Assembly: GCA_963575745.1 (NCBI GenBank)
Contig: CAUYUJ010008591.1
Location: 226,788-290,787 of the forward strand
Source: Prorocentrum cordatum
Lineage: Eukaryota; Sar; Dinophyceae; Prorocentrales; Prorocentraceae
Reading direction: 5' to 3'
Length of the DNA: 64,000 nucleotides
Part shown: piece by piece, positions 1-11,669 of the stretch
Layout: each line of letters starts with the position of its first letter
Position numbering within the stretch: the first letter of the stretch is position 1
Notes under the pieces: model-generated
What the model was told of the DNA's origin: nothing
The model's input: the letters and a program-made list of their open reading frames with translations, nothing else
The model's database searches: none
Program-made: the position numbers and the translations under genes

Positions 1-184
1 AGTACCAGACTCGGGAACAAGCGCCCAAGCTTTCGGTGAGGATAGCTAGAAGCAAAATCTGGTTGCCTGTTATTTTCCTGCGACTCCTTCTGGAGGACTG
101 CTGGGACGCATCTCACACGTCCAGAGGCCTCTACGGCGCAGAGCTGCACGAACGCACGAGTTCGTCCAGGTCTGCATCGTCGCT

Positions 185-330
185 GGCGCCTCCTCCTCCT
201 CCTCCTCATCATCCTCATCCTCATCATTCTCCCTTTCCTCCTCCTCCTCCGCCGCCTCCTCCTCCTCCTTCTCCTCCTCCACCTGCTGCTGCTCCTCCTC
301 CTCCTCCTCCTCCTCCTCCCAACACCTCCC
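185..330. repeat. (CCT)n tract
   Basis: Interrupted pyrimidine-rich CCT repeat on the plus strand, ending in four tandem units of CCCAACTCCT. It lies just downstream of the last visible kinase exon, inside the next intron. The poly-Pro and poly-Glu ORFs across it are not proteins. Confidence 0.85.
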
Positions 331-397
331 AACTCCTCCCAACTCCTCCCAACTCCTCCCAACTCCTACCTCACGCATCTCAGCACCGAACGACCGC

Positions 398-524
398 CTT
401 CTGGGGGCACACGCGCCGCAGGAAGCGGTACGCGTCCGACTCCCTCGGCAGCCAGCGCAGCTCGTCGTCCGGCGGCGCGCCCATGGTCTGGGCCACGCGG
501 GTCACCATGTCGACGTGGTTCTTC
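398..524 (-). CDS. MAP kinase exon, subdomain X (last exon in window)
   Basis: The minus strand encodes 42 codons beginning KNHVDMVTRVAQTMG and ending RRVCPQK, which matches the segment after LFPG of MAP kinases (the MAPK insert/helix G region). The acceptor CGGGAG|GAAG joins the preceding exon in frame to give LFPG-KNHVDM. The chosen 3' end is a GC donor (CCCAGAAG|GCGG), because reading on hits a TGA after VVRC. The rest of subdomain XI and the C-terminus must lie left of base 1. A (CCT)n tract starts about 70 bp downstream in the intron. The family call is firm. The exact donor is inferred. Confidence 0.85.
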
Positions 525-1297
525 CTCCCGCCGTAGCTGGGCGGCGCGCACAAGGGGGTAGAGGGAAGCGGGGGGGAAAGGCCTCCTATGGGGAGGCTGC
601 TCCTCAGAAGGCACTGGCCCTGCATCTATAGAGAGGGCCGCCGCGTTCTGAGAAGCAATGGCGCTTCTAAGGAGCCGTCCCCCCTCACCCGTCCCCCCTC
701 TGCTGCGCCTTGCCGGGAAGCGTGGCTGCACATCCTTCATCCTCTTTCCCCCCTCGAGAGTGCAGCGAGCTCATTTGGCTCTTCAACGACAGGCCCAGGC
801 TGGAAAACCGATACTGAGGGTTGAAAACCAAGCTGGCATCGGAAAATACACTGAGCACTTCGTGCATGCAGTCGCACGAGTCGCACGAGATCTCGACTTC
901 TCAACCACACCTCCGAGCACGAACATTGCTCTATGCCCCTTCAAGATTGGTGGTGGGCACGCACGCGCGCGGGGGGGGGAGGAGGGCGGGGTCGTTCGAA
1001 AAGCCGTCCATGGGGGAGGACGGGAAGCGTCAACCTCGCCAGCACGGGGCAGCGGGGGCGACTCTCTGAACGCAGGTTGCCAGCACTGGGCAACAGCACG
1101 CACCGTGCCTCCTGGGCCCCCCGAGCCCAAGACCTGCCCCGCCCCATGTGCAGCGGAAGCAGCGTGCGCCAGACAGTGCCTCTGCCCGAGTGAGCCCCGC
1201 AGCTGCGCGCGCCCCCCTGCCGCCGCCTCCCGCCCGGGCGCCCTCCGTCGCCTCCCGGGATGCGGGGCCTCCGCAGATTCCTGCTCACAGCGCTCCT

Positions 1298-1455
1298 CGG
1301 GGGCGGCCAAGAGGGGGGCGTCCAAGAGGGGGGGCGCAAATCATGGCCGGCGGCAGGTCAGCGGCCAGGGGAGGGGGGGGCCAGGGACGTAATGAAACAA
1401 GAAGGGGCGCCATGAAATCTGAGCAAATATCATGGCCCACGCCATGATATCCACC
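1298..1455 (+). repeat. Dispersed repeat G, copy 1, with terminal hairpin
   Basis: About 160 bp shared with 18489-18655 and 21088-21262. Common landmarks in order are a G-rich GGCCAAGAGGGGGGCG start, AAATCATGGCC, GGGACGTAATGAAA, GGCGCCATGAAATC, and a closing hairpin. The hairpin here (1427-1450) has the stem ATATCATGGC/GCCATGATAT with loop CCAC. Non-coding; probably a small mobile or recombinogenic element. Confidence 0.75.
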
Positions 1456-1729
1456 ACCTCCTCCTCCTCCTGCTCCTCCTCCTCCTCCTGCACAGATTCC
1501 CTGCTCCAAGGGCTCGCCCCTCTCGCGGGCTTCCTGCCGCGGCAAGCCGGCACGCGGCACCGAAACCGCCGGGCAGGGTCAGGGGGCGCGCCTGCCCCCG
1601 CGCCGCTTCGCCGTGCAGAGCGCACTCGGCTCGAAGGAGCGTCGGAGGCCACTGGTGCCAAGCGCGGATCGCCCGCGCCATGCGAACATTCGGCAGAGCA
1701 GCCGCACGAGCAATCGTTCGCGCCACTTG

Positions 1730-1935
1730 GATGCTCGTTCTGGGGACCTTCCTGGAGCCACTCGCTCCACTCGTGCTCGAAGCTGCGTCGAACGTCAGTC
1801 GAGTTGGGTCGACCCTGAGTCGAACCTGAGTCGAAGTTGAGTCGAACTTGAGTCGAACTTGAGTCGGACTTGAGTCGAACTGGGGTCGAATAGATCCGTT
1901 AGGCGGGCTCCAGGAAGGTCCCCGAAACGAGCATC
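1730..1935. mobile_element. MITE-like element with 30-bp TIRs and 11-bp internal repeats
   Basis: The first 30 bases, starting GATGCTCGTT, and the last 30 bases are inverted copies differing at only two positions. The interior is a run of about nine 11-bp units related to GAGTCGAACTT. The 206-bp element has no coding capacity and sits in the kinase IX-X intron. No convincing target-site duplication was seen. Confidence 0.8.
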
Positions 1936-3453
1936 GAACGCCACCGTCGCTCGGGACTCGAAGCAGCGAGGCTGTCGGCCCAGCTGCAGGCCGCGCGTCG
2001 CCTTCCCCGCCGGCCGTCGTCGCGGGGCGGCGAGCCGCGGCCTCTCTCCGGGGGGCTTCGGGCTCTGGGGCGCGCCGCGAGCGGAGCAGGCGTGGGGCGG
2101 GGAGAGGGCGGCTCAAGGCACCTGGCTCCAAGGTTAGGCCGGCGCTCAAGCACCGTGCAGGTGCGCAGAGATCTGGCTTTGTTTCCAGGCGCTTCGTACA
2201 TGTGCTGGTCTGTGTAATCATCCTCTCATTCTTCACGTTCTACCTCTTCCAGATTCCAGCTCATTCCTTTGACCACCAGGGGGAGAGGGCGGCGACGGCG
2301 ATCCGAACGAGACGGCGGCCGTCCAGCGAAGGGGAAACGTCGGGGTTGCGATCGCTGATGCCTCGGAGGTGAAGCTCCGCAGGCCCCGCAAACGCAGGAA
2401 CAACCTGCCGCCCTTGGCAAGGGTGGCCAGGGGGGGCGGGCGGGAAAGGTACGATCAACGATCGCGGCAGAGTGGGACCCAGGATGCCTGCACGTTGACC
2501 TTTCACTCGAAATATCTGTTACCTGCCTCCAGAGCGCTCTCCAAGCCGAGACCCCGGGACGCCCGCCCCCATCGGCACATCTGCGCCCCTCGCTCGGGCA
2601 GCATCCCTCCCTGCCCGGATCAGGGATATAGTAATCTCCATGCGCCAGAAGGCCAACCCCATCCAAGGCGCTTTTACTTTGTTCATTGCGCGACGAACGC
2701 GCTCACATGTAGCGCCGATCCTATCGACGCTAAAGAGCTATCACCTTTGCGAGCGCTCCAGTGCCAGAACCAGAGCGGGTGGCTTTGGTCTGGGCCATCA
2801 AGACCCGTTTTTGGACCTCTGGCCGATCTTCAAAACCATCGGGGCGAACCTGGATTGGGCTCTCAGGGGGGAGGCAGGGGGCGGGACTAAAGTTGCGACC
2901 CCGCCGCCCGACGACCCGTCGACGCACGGAGCCGAGACCTGGCGGCAAAGGCCCACCCTCTGACCGACTTCCTCGACGGCCGCGCGGTTGCCGCGACTGT
3001 CCTGCGACACCAGGAACGCCGGGGTGCCCGCCCAGCCTCGCACCGCGCCGAGCCCGCTCAGAACGCGAATCCTCCTCGCCAGCCCCCCAGCATCGCAGTG
3101 GCACAGCGCCCGACTGCTCCACTGCGCGGAGGCCGGGGAGCCTGGAAACAGACAAACTGTTACCGCGACCAGTTCGCCGTCGCCGCCGAGAAGTACCCCT
3201 GGGCCACCGTCGCCAGCTGCGGCTTGACGAGCCGAAGGTCCGCAGCCACCGCACCTTGCCCGATTCCGCTGCGCCTTGGGCGCCTCAACTGGATGAACCA
3301 GCACATTCGCCACCAGTTGTCATCCCCAGAAGAAGCGCGCCCACGAGCAACTGCCAGTCGAGGTGGGTGGACAACGCATCGCGCGGCCTCTTGCACGCCC
3401 ACTACCTGCGATGTCCAGCCTACTCTTGTTTAATCCGAAATGGGAGTACACAT

Positions 3454-3462
<9 letters not shown>

Positions 3463-3496
<34 letters not shown>

Positions 3497-3531
3497 CAGA
3501 TACATATATATATATATATATATATACGCAT
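3463..3531. repeat. (AT)n microsatellite
   Basis: Two runs of TA dinucleotides joined by short CA-rich pieces, next to the end of a coding-like remnant. Similar runs occur at 26902-26974, 30858-30878 and 55597-55630. Confidence 0.9.
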
Positions 3532-3539
3532 GATATAAA

Positions 3540-4142
3540 CTCGCCTAGCACCTGGTGTCATTGTACGGAATCGGCACCATTGACCTGGACCCATCCTTGG
3601 AACACCATGCCCCTGCCGAGCTCGAGCCCCAACCGTGAAGCGGGACTCCGCTCTTTCGCGCAGAGTGAAGGTCCAGGCGCGTTGACCGCCCTCAAGCTCG
3701 CAATGACTGCCCAGCTCATTGTCCGCTGCCTGCAGTCGGTCCGCCAAGGCACTGCCGACCGCCATCTTGGGGATCTGCTCGGGCGCAGCGATGGCCATGA
3801 TGCACGTATCTCGCAGCCTCTCCCAATCCACCGCGTAGTGTTCAGGGATTGAAGTTTCTGCTTTCGCCACGTCGAAGACGCGCAAGAGCCTCTTCAAGCT
3901 CTCTGCCATCCTTTGCTGTTCCAGCTCCATCGAACCCATCTTTCTCTCACGATCCACCGCTCTTGCAATAATGGAAACAAGCTGCTGGCTGAGTGGTGCC
4001 TCGACCTGGTTGAAGAGCGGATCCACCGACGAGTTGGTGGCACCTGGCAGCATCCTGTGAACAACTTGAGAAAGATCTTTGTGATTCTAGCGGAGAGTCG
4101 CGCACGCATCTCCACAAACGTCCGCCACCTGCGCGCGCGCAC
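3540..4142 (-). pseudogene. Unrecognised coding-like remnant
   Basis: On the minus strand a segment rich in Leu, Gln, Arg and Glu, with codon-like composition, runs from about 4053 to 3700 (landmarks NSSVDPLFNQVEAPL and ESLKRLLRVFDVAKAE). It is preceded in another frame by RTFVEMRARLSARITKIFLK, so at least one frameshift has occurred. It ends near an (AT)n run. It looks like part of a retroelement gag or ORF1, but no diagnostic motif is visible and I cannot name it. It lies inside a kinase intron in the sense orientation. Confidence 0.35.
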
Positions 4143-5053
4143 GGATCACCCACCGTAGCACTGCCTGGACTGATCCGCCTGGATGGAACACCTGTCTCGA
4201 TCGTGCCCGGCGCAGTGGGCGCGCAATCACCATCGACACGGGGTTCACCGCCTCCTCGCCGTCTGCCTGCCACGTGGTGCCGACGGGCTTCAGGCAGGGG
4301 CCATGATGCAGGTCGCCTTCCCTGTCTGTCCGCCCTGCCGCTCAGGAGAAGGAAAGATGGGCGCAGCTTCGAGAGCATCTGCCAGGGCTCCCAGATCTTC
4401 TCCATTGGCTCCCAGTGGTGGTGCGACCCGTCTCGAACTCCTCGACGTTTCGCCCTCACTACCAACCCCGCGATCGCAGCGGCAACAGATCCCTCGCGTT
4501 CACGTTCAACTCTCTCACGGCTGTGATCTCCGCGCTTCCTATCATTGCGAGCGTCACGACCACGGCCAGGAGTCCTCGGTGAAGCAGGCGGAATGGAGCA
4601 ACATCCAATCTCATCTGACGCCGCAACTTCCGTACGTCTCGAGCGTCGACTTAGGGTGTCTGCCTTCGCCGGCGCCTTGACCGTCCCTTCGTCTTGGTTA
4701 CCTTCTCTGGAACGTCTTAAGACGCAAGCCGAGGCAGGAACAAGAAACGCCTGTGTGCACCCACGTCTGGAAATGTCCAAGGGAAGTGGAGCCTGTGACC
4801 ACCCCGCGGAGAGGCTCACCACAGGGATCGTGTCGAAACGATCTGGTGGTCAAGCCTCGGGCCAGAGGTGCCCACGCCTCCCCCCCAAGAGTCGGGCATC
4901 TCGAGCCAACATGGCTTCGGCAGGGATGATGAAGAGGAGGAGGAGGAGGAGGAGCAGCAGCAGCAGCAGCAACAGTACACATGCTGAGCAGAAAGAGGCG
5001 CAGGGAGAAGGAAGGGTGGCAGAGGAAGGCCCGGATGAGCTGTCCCCCCCCTC

Positions 5054-5151
5054 CCCGGGAACAGCGGCTTGCGGCCCAGGATCTCGCACAGGATGCAGCC
5101 AGCGGACCAGATGTCCACCGCCGAGGTGTACTGCTTCGGCAGCAGCATGAC
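5054..5151 (-). CDS. MAP kinase exon, subdomain IX
   Basis: Encodes [18 protein letters not shown] and on to [14 protein letters not shown], the classic segment after the APE motif with the invariant DIWSAGC. The acceptor is TCGCAG|GTCATG and phase is 0 from the preceding APE exon. The 3' end is a GA donor, CCCGGG|GAGGGG. With it, 98 bases leave phase 2 and join exon X as LFPG-KNHV, exactly the family length. Short GGA runs lie at 4933-4960 and 5168-5180 on the two sides. Confidence 0.92.
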
Positions 5152-5661
5152 CTGCGAGACCGAGGCTGAGGAGGAGGAGGGCATCGGAGGGACACAAGGA
5201 CAGGAGACCCCGCGGAGGACGAAGATCTCCAGAGCAGGAATGTCGAATGACGAGGGGGGAGGAAGATGCTGTAATACCACGTGTTGGCGCATGGCGCGAC
5301 CAACATCACATGACATTACATTCCGAAGGGGGAGCGTGGGAAAGGAAAAAAACTACACCGAGTTATTTCGGCATTCGTTGGGACCCCATGCGACGTGTGT
5401 AAATGGTACAGTCGGGTTGCAAACATAGAGACGAACAATAAGGATCGCAGCGCAGCTTTGGATCCAGAAGCGCCTGCGCGCACGGAGAGAGCCAGGGGAA
5501 CCGCTATGGAATGACCTAACGAGTATCGAGCCCCTGGGAGGGCCGATTCGCCACCACGCCTTTTGAAGGCGAGCGTGTCCCCGGCCCTGTGTAGCCTCCT
5601 TTAGTAACCTGCCTCCCGCGATGGATCCTCTGGGCGGATCGATTTGCACAGCATGGGTGGG

Positions 5662-6525
5662 AGGAGGGAGGAGGCGGGGTAGGAGGGGGAGGAGGGGAAG
5701 GATGATGAGGAGGGGGAGCAGGAGGTGGAGGAGGAGGAGGAGGCGGAGGAAGAGAATGAGAAAGAGGAGGGGGGGGAAGAAACGGAGGCGGAGAACAAGG
5801 AGGAGAAAAAGGACGAGGAGGATGATGAGGAGGAGCCATAGGACACGTAGGTGGAATGTTCAAGCCATCAGTTCGGCAATTCGGCAAAAGGGGGAGGAGG
5901 ACAAAGAGAGGAGAGGGGAATGATAATGATGATGAGGAGGAGGAGGAAGAGGAGGAGGGGGAGGAGGAGGAGGAGAGGAGCGGAGGAGGAGGAGGAGGAG
6001 GAGGGGAGGAGGAAAGGGAGGAGGAGGAGGAGGAGCGTGGAGGAGGAGGAGGAGTAGGAGGAGGAGGGGAGGAGGAGGGAGGAGGTGACGAAGACGCGGT
6101 GAGGAGCGAGGAAGCAGGAGGGGTAGGAGGGAGGCGGGAGGAGGAGGTGAGGAGGAGCAGGAGAAGGAGGAGGAGGAGCAGGAGGAGAAGAAGGAGGAGG
6201 AGGAGAAGCATGGGGAGGAGGAGGAGGAGGAGGAGGAGGAGGAGGAGGAGGAGGAGGAGGAGGAGGAGGAGGAGGAGGAGGAGGAGGAGGAGGAGGAGAA
6301 GGAGGAGGAGGAGGAGGAGGAGGAGGAGTAGGAGGAGGAGAGGAGGAGGAGGAAGAAGAGGGGGGAGGGCCAGGAGGAGGAAGAGGTGGTGGAGGATGAG
6401 NNNNNNNNNNNNNNNNNNNNNNNNNNNNNNNNNNNNNNNNNNNNNNNNNNNNNNNNNNNNNNNNNNNNNNNNNNNNNNNNNNNNNNNNNNNNNNNNNNNN
6501 AGGAGCAGGAGGAGGAGGAGGAGGA
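5662..6525. repeat. Long (GGA)n tract interrupted by an assembly gap
   Basis: About 760 sequenced bases of almost uninterrupted purine (GGA, GGAGA, GGGGA) on the plus strand, plus the gap. On the sense strand of the kinase this is a pyrimidine tract. Poly-Arg, poly-Glu and poly-Ser ORFs here are artefacts of the repeat. Confidence 0.95.
6401..6500. other. Assembly gap (100 N)
   Basis: Exactly 100 N bases inside the GGA tract. This is the usual placeholder size, so the true repeat length is unknown. Confidence 0.99.
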
Positions 6526-6604
6526 TAATGATGGGGAGCTGAAGGATTTGTTTGACATCGGACGTCACAGAGCACAACAATCAAAATTAAGAGAACATCT
6601 CCGT

Positions 6605-7265
6605 TTAGCACTCTGGCCCCGTGAGAGCCCAGAGCCCGATCTCGACTGTAACCAGGTCGTGCTTGGGATGACGGCCAGAGGCTATGCGATGCCAGGAGTG
6701 CATCCTACCCTGAGCCCCCGTTCGTGGGATAAGGCGGCACTCATGGCGGAGATCTCGCACTTGCGTTCCGCTAGTGTAACACTTGCAGCGGAGGCAACAC
6801 AAAAATGAAAGAGTGATCGCTGGCGTCCAGGAGCAACATAGAATGGTCAAACCCCAAAAGCTGGGAGCGTCGAGCCCTCGGAGCCCGACCCCAAAACCAC
6901 CGCGGCAAACACCAGTAGACGGGCGGAGGGCGGCCGTGGACCCACGGAAACAACGTTCACACTGCCAGAACCTGCCCTGCCAGCTCCACACGTGCCCGTC
7001 ATCAGGCTTTACTGGAACAAGCCCCTTGACAAAAACAGCGCTCGACAGGCCGAGCCGCGGCCGGAGTGACAGCAACTTTCCCGCCAGCTTGCAGGCAAGC
7101 TTGGGCATGAGCATCTGGCGGGCCAGTTTCTGGCATTCTTGAGGCGAGGGGGAAGGGTGTCTGGATCCGGCACTCTCGGCCAGAGCATCTGCAGCATCGT
7201 TACCTAGCTTGCCATATTTCAAACATTCGACTATCAGGGTCCTCTGGGGCTTAAGGGGCCCTGGA
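6605..7265 (-). pseudogene. LINE-1 RNase H end and Cys-rich tail
   Basis: KLGNDAADALAESAG fits the last conserved RNase H motif. Downstream, WQCERCFRGS and LCCLRCKCYTSG form a Cys-rich tail that may bind nucleic acid. The reading frame is open to 6605. This is the 3' end of what can be assigned to LINE-1. Confidence 0.6.
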
Positions 7266-7500
7266 AACAACAGGGCAATTTTTCACCAGTTCCGTGTGCC
7301 GTTCTTTTGCCGGTTCCGACGCCGTTGTTTTACCGGTTCCGTCGCCGTTTTCTGACCAGTTCCGGCCCCGGCTCCAATCCTGGAGCCGTTTCTTTGCCGT
7401 TTCCGGTCGCCGTTTTTTTGCCGTTTCCACTTTCAAAGGACATGTTTTGGGAAACGGTGAAAAAAAACGGCTTTGCCGTTTCCGGGGCCCACAAAGCTCT
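7265..7500. repeat. Tandem CCGTTTTTTTGCCGTTTCC-type repeat with inverted end
   Basis: Seven or more imperfect units of about 20 bp, built on TTTGCCGTTTCCGG, are followed at 7448-7480 by inverted copies (GGAAACGGT, AAAAACGGC). AT-richer than the surroundings. It splits the LINE-1 RNase H segment. Confidence 0.75.
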
Positions 7501-8140
7501 GGGGCATGCCCTTAGACTTTCGTAGCCGAGACTAAACCCGTAGGCTGCAGGGTCAGAAAACTGCCGATGCACGGTCTTTTGTAGGACAACTTCTCCACTT
7601 GAAACAAATTCAACTGACGGGCCACGTTGAGACAATCCGAAATTCCCCTGGAATCAGGAATTGCGAACTGCCCTGCAGCACAGATGGCTAACAATTCGGC
7701 AGCCTGGGGCGTTTGTGGGTTCGGGGCCTAGACTGGGGCCGAAACATGGCCGCAAGCATTTCGATCGGAGTCGTAGCATATAAACCCCATCCCCCCCTGG
7801 ACAGCCCGGAAATCACATGCCTATAGCAGCAACCGTCGACATGGAAATCACCCTGAGCCCTGAACCCGTTGATGCCCACCACCTCGAAGCCGCCCTCGGT
7901 CAGCGGCCTGTGGAGCGTGTCGCCTGGATGTTCAAATCTGCCTCGGGTGAACAAGAGGCGTTCGGCTGGGTCCTGGAAGTCGATGTCGGTCAGAGTCGAG
8001 TGGTTATCTCCGAGCTTCGCAAGAATATCTTCGCGCTCCTCATCACAAGAAGAACAGACATAGAGTCTATGCACCAGTGTGTCTGGGGCAGCTCTGCACA
8101 GCTCACACAATACATTCCGTTTGGTAGCCTCTTTCATCTG
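7500..8140 (-). pseudogene. LINE-1 zf-RVT-like motif and RNase H, first part
   Basis: NVLCELCRAAPDTLVHRLYVCSSC gives the Cys-x2-Cys...His...Cys zinc motif typical after LINE RT. Then DFHVDGCC followed by GGWGLYA resembles the first RNase H motif (DGS...GG.G). In another frame MLAICAAGQFAIPDSRGISD continues the domain. RNase H would remove the RNA template strand. The domain is interrupted by a repeat insertion at 7265-7500. Confidence 0.65.
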
Positions 8141-8819
8141 TAACTTGTTTAGTCCATATCCCCCCGCAGCGCATGGCTTTGATGCAGCCTTTTTGCAGAG
8201 GAGCGAAGCTGGGCGAATTTAGCTGAGCGCTGACCTGGCCATAGCACAATCGCCGCACCACTGGCAACGAGCTCGCCGCGCTGGACCTCTCCAGCGCCCT
8301 CCAGACAGCGGCGCGCAGCGCTCGCTTGATGAAAGCTGGGCTGCAGAGAATCATATGGACAACGACTCCGAAATCGTCGATCAGCTCGGCGAAGGAACGC
8401 ATGCACCAACCGATCCTCTGGAGGGAAAGCTTCATGGCAGACAGTGGCCCCGACGCGCTTCTCCAGGGACCTGCATCATGATTGCCTTCGAAAACCTCCT
8501 GCCAACCTTCTCGAGGCTCCTGGGAAGACAGGCAGAAAGGGCACGAACGAGTCCAAGCTGCCCAGACCTCCTTGGAATCGCGAACGATTGGACTGGCAGC
8601 GGCATAGCAGACATGGTCTCGATCCAGGATGAGGAGGGGGGTGAGGGATCTCTGACTTGCGCTTAGCTGGCAGGTCGCACCAAGAGATCCCCATGCCACC
8701 TCGAGCTCGCGATCCCCCCCCAAAAAAAAAAACGCACAACACTGCCGCGGGCCAGCCCAGGTGACGGCCCAGAGACAAATACCCTCTTCGCGAAGCGGCC
8801 CAGGACCATTCTGTTTCCT

Positions 8820-10700
8820 CTCAGACGGCGGACTTTCCTCTGTAGCGTTCTGAGACGGACCTGGAACTTCTTGGATCTTCCACCTGATCTGAAAGCTCGG
8901 CCGCAGGCATGGTCGATGCCAAAGTCCGCAGCATACCTGCGCGCCCCGCCTCCCAGCTCGGCCCGGATACGCGCGGCAAATTGAGGGGGGGGAAAGCAAT
9001 CGGAGATGCCTTCTCCAAAGAGACCTGCGCGTGCAAGTCATTGAAAATGATTTCGTGAATGATGTACGAGCCCTCGACTGTGCCCCCATATACAAGCGAT
9101 TCGCTCCCCGTAGCACTGATCCCGTTGTCATCGATGTAGACGCCCAGCCTAACATTGCGGGGAAACGGGGCCCTGTCGACGCGTGCGACGAAAGCCCGAA
9201 TCGGCGCGGTCGCCATCGAACAACCAGCTATAACCCCATTACCGGCATAGTAAGGCCCAGTCACGAGGCCCCCCATCGGTAGGAATCGGGGGCAGCGGTG
9301 AATCGCGAAAGCCAGACGGGCGATGGGGTGGGGAAAACAGATTTCCGAGCACCTCTGCCGAATAACTTCTAGCAGGATGGGCACGTAGAATTTGAATAGG
9401 TCCCAAAGAAGCGCAGCAGCAGCATCTCCAAATGATTCAGCAACCCCAGCTCTGAAGGCCAGGCGCCATACCGCATCGGATGCAGCGGCGAAGCTGCTGC
9501 CCGCAAGGTAGTTTCTCTCGAAAGCGGCCTCCCACTTGGATGCAATACCCTTGCGGCAACGCCCCCCAGAGGCGATGGCAGGATACAAAGATACCTACCG
9601 GGCGGAATCCGCCCGCGGGTTTGGCCGGCAGGGCCGCCGCAATCACTTGAAGCTGCTTCGGCACGAGTCCTGACCTTTCCATTATCGTGAACATCAGACT
9701 GAGCACCTCGAGGCACTGGTCGCTCAGCGAACCGTAGTGGCGCATGTGGAACCCATCGACAGAGGTTGCTGTGTGCTCCGCGTAGGTTCTGCTAGTGCAC
9801 CGCAGCTCCTCGGCCGACAAATTCGGCAGAGGTTCCAGCGGCTGGAAGGCGTCGAGCAGCTGCGGAGCGTCCGAGCATGCCTGCCAGAAACTTGACAACC
9901 GAGCGGCCTCGGACTCGAGGAGTGAGGGAGGGTCTGCCAAGACGTTCCCATCCCTCGACAGTGTAGTAGTGGACCTCCATGGTTCCGTTCCCCTTATGGT
10001 GCCATGCGCTTTCCGTCCCAATTTGCCGATCATATTGAAGATGAAGCGTCTCGAGTCCTGAGCCGAGCGAATCCTATCAGCCGCAATGACCCCCTGTAGT
10101 GCCACGTCCATTCTAGCCAGCAGGGCACCCCTGCATTCCAATCAAAAACAAGCCCAGGCATAATAAACATGTGGGCTTCGGTGAACCATGTCCTGAAACC
10201 CCCGAGGTGCTTTTGAACGTATCCTGGAAGGTCACTGAACAGGTTGCCGAGGTCCCTGAGATGCTGCGAGTATGGCCCGGACGCTACTATCATCAGAATT
10301 ACGCGATACTTACTAAGCGTCCACTTGGCTGCACATGCAGGGCCTGCTTCGCCATCGGGCTCGCTGGGCTTTAAGAGGGTCGCCCAATGCAAAGCTGGAA
10401 GCTTACCCCGAGCACCAATACAAGGGAGAGTAGTTTGCCTAGCTTTCATCAGCTCCAGCTCTGCAGTGCTGGCCCACGCCCGATGCAGCGCGGCGAGACC
10501 ATCGGCGACTGGCACAGCACGGCCAGCTTCAGCGAGTGTCGCCACCCGTCTCGCCTGCTCCGCGATGGCATCCCACTGCGGAGGAGGAGGAGGAGGGCCG
10601 AGAGCTTCTCGCACTGGCAGGGGAGGCGGCCCACGAAAACGCAAGCCTCTTCAACGATGCCAGCTTGCCGTGCAATTTCATGCAGACAGGCGCGCGTGGT
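8820..10700 (-). pseudogene. LINE-1 linker and reverse transcriptase
   Basis: The linker (10700-10030) carries QWDAIAEQARRVATLAEAG. RT motifs follow: LPAKPAGGFRPVGIF (start of the palm), LLWDLFKFY (motif A), GNGVIAGCSMAT (motif B), and VYIDDNGISATGS (motif C, the catalytic DD). The pieces are in different frames, with a shift near 9590-9440. RT would copy element RNA at the nicked target. Catalytic residues are still readable, but no intact ORF remains. Confidence 0.85.
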
Positions 10701-10871
10701 GAAATACATGGCGCGCGTGCAGCTTGGACATCCTCGACGGCCTTCTCGAGGCCACCCCGTGGCCAGGAAATTCGCCGGCCCAGCGGGCCAGGGCGTGCTA
10801 AGATCTCCGGTACCTGGTTAACAGTATTTCTAGTTCGCGCGCGCGGGGCGGCCCCTGGGGGTCCCCGGACG

Positions 10872-11665
10872 AAAAGTGCCCCGGCAAGGTCCCGGCAAGG
10901 TCGGGTCAGAGATGCGGGAGTTCTGTTTCGGAGTCCAAGAGGGCTCCAGATCGGTCCAAGAGGGCCCCGAGAAGCTTTCCAGACGGTCCAAGAGAGGCCC
11001 GAGACGGCCAAAGATCGCCCGAAGACGCCCCAGATGGCCCCAAGACAGCCCAAGAGGCCTCCAAGACGCTCCAAGGGCCTTCCAAGAGGCCTCCGAAGAG
11101 GGCCCCAAGTTGCCAAAATCGTTGATTTTCATTGGTTTTTTTGTCCATGTTTTTTTTGCGTGCTGGCCTTTTCGCTTCCGGACGCTCCAAGAGGGCCCAA
11201 GAAGCCTTCAAGACTGCTCCAAGACGGCCCACGAGGCTCCCAAGACGGCCCCGGAGCGGCCCAAGAGCGCCCCCCAGACGGCCCAAGTGCTGCCCAAGGC
11301 GGACCAAGAGGCCCCAAGACGGGCCCAAGAGGGGCTCAAGAAGGGAACCGAGAACTGAAAAATCGAGCCCTCCGCCCCAGAAGGCGCCCAGGACCCCGAA
11401 AGAGGCCCCAAGAGACTCTCCAAGACACCCCCAAGACGCCCCAATAAGCTCCCGTGAGGCCCCAAGAGGACCAACAACGTCAGGCCCCAGGCCCCAAGAG
11501 GACCAACAAATACCGCCAAGAGCCCGCCGAAAGCCCCCCAAGAGACCGTCACGAGAGCTCAGGAGGCCCCCTGGAGGCCTCCCGAGTTCTCCAAGAGGCC
11601 TAAAAAGAGGCGCCAAGAGGCCCCAAACGGCCCCACCGAGGCTCCAAGACGCCACGAACGCGCAA
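10872..11665. repeat. Array of ~10-11 bp units inserted in LINE-1
   Basis: About 70 degenerate units of the type CCAAGAGGCC repeat every 10 or 11 bases. Near 11120-11180 an AT-richer core with T runs interrupts them. The array sits exactly between the LINE-1 endonuclease and the linker to RT, so it arrived after the LINE. Related arrays occur at 50330-50860, 51300-51640, 55672-55790, 58930-59010 and (inverted) 59580-60130. Confidence 0.85.
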
Positions 11666-11669
11666 ACAA

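Larger units (their letters stand above)
525..5053 (-). other. Kinase intron IX-X (4.5 kb)
   Basis: GA-AG intron: donor CCCGGG|GAGGGG, acceptor CGGGAG|GAAG. It holds a copy of the ATATCATGGC hairpin repeat, a TIR element with 11-bp repeats, an (AT)n run at 3463-3531 and a coding-like remnant (3540-4142). Between 2000 and 3450 several coding-like minus frames overlap, but none matches a family I recognise. Confidence 0.75.

Noticed and set aside
5516-6611. Long poly-Leu, poly-Ser, poly-Pro, poly-Glu and poly-Arg ORFs
   Set aside because: They are six-frame readings of the GGA tract and cross the N gap.
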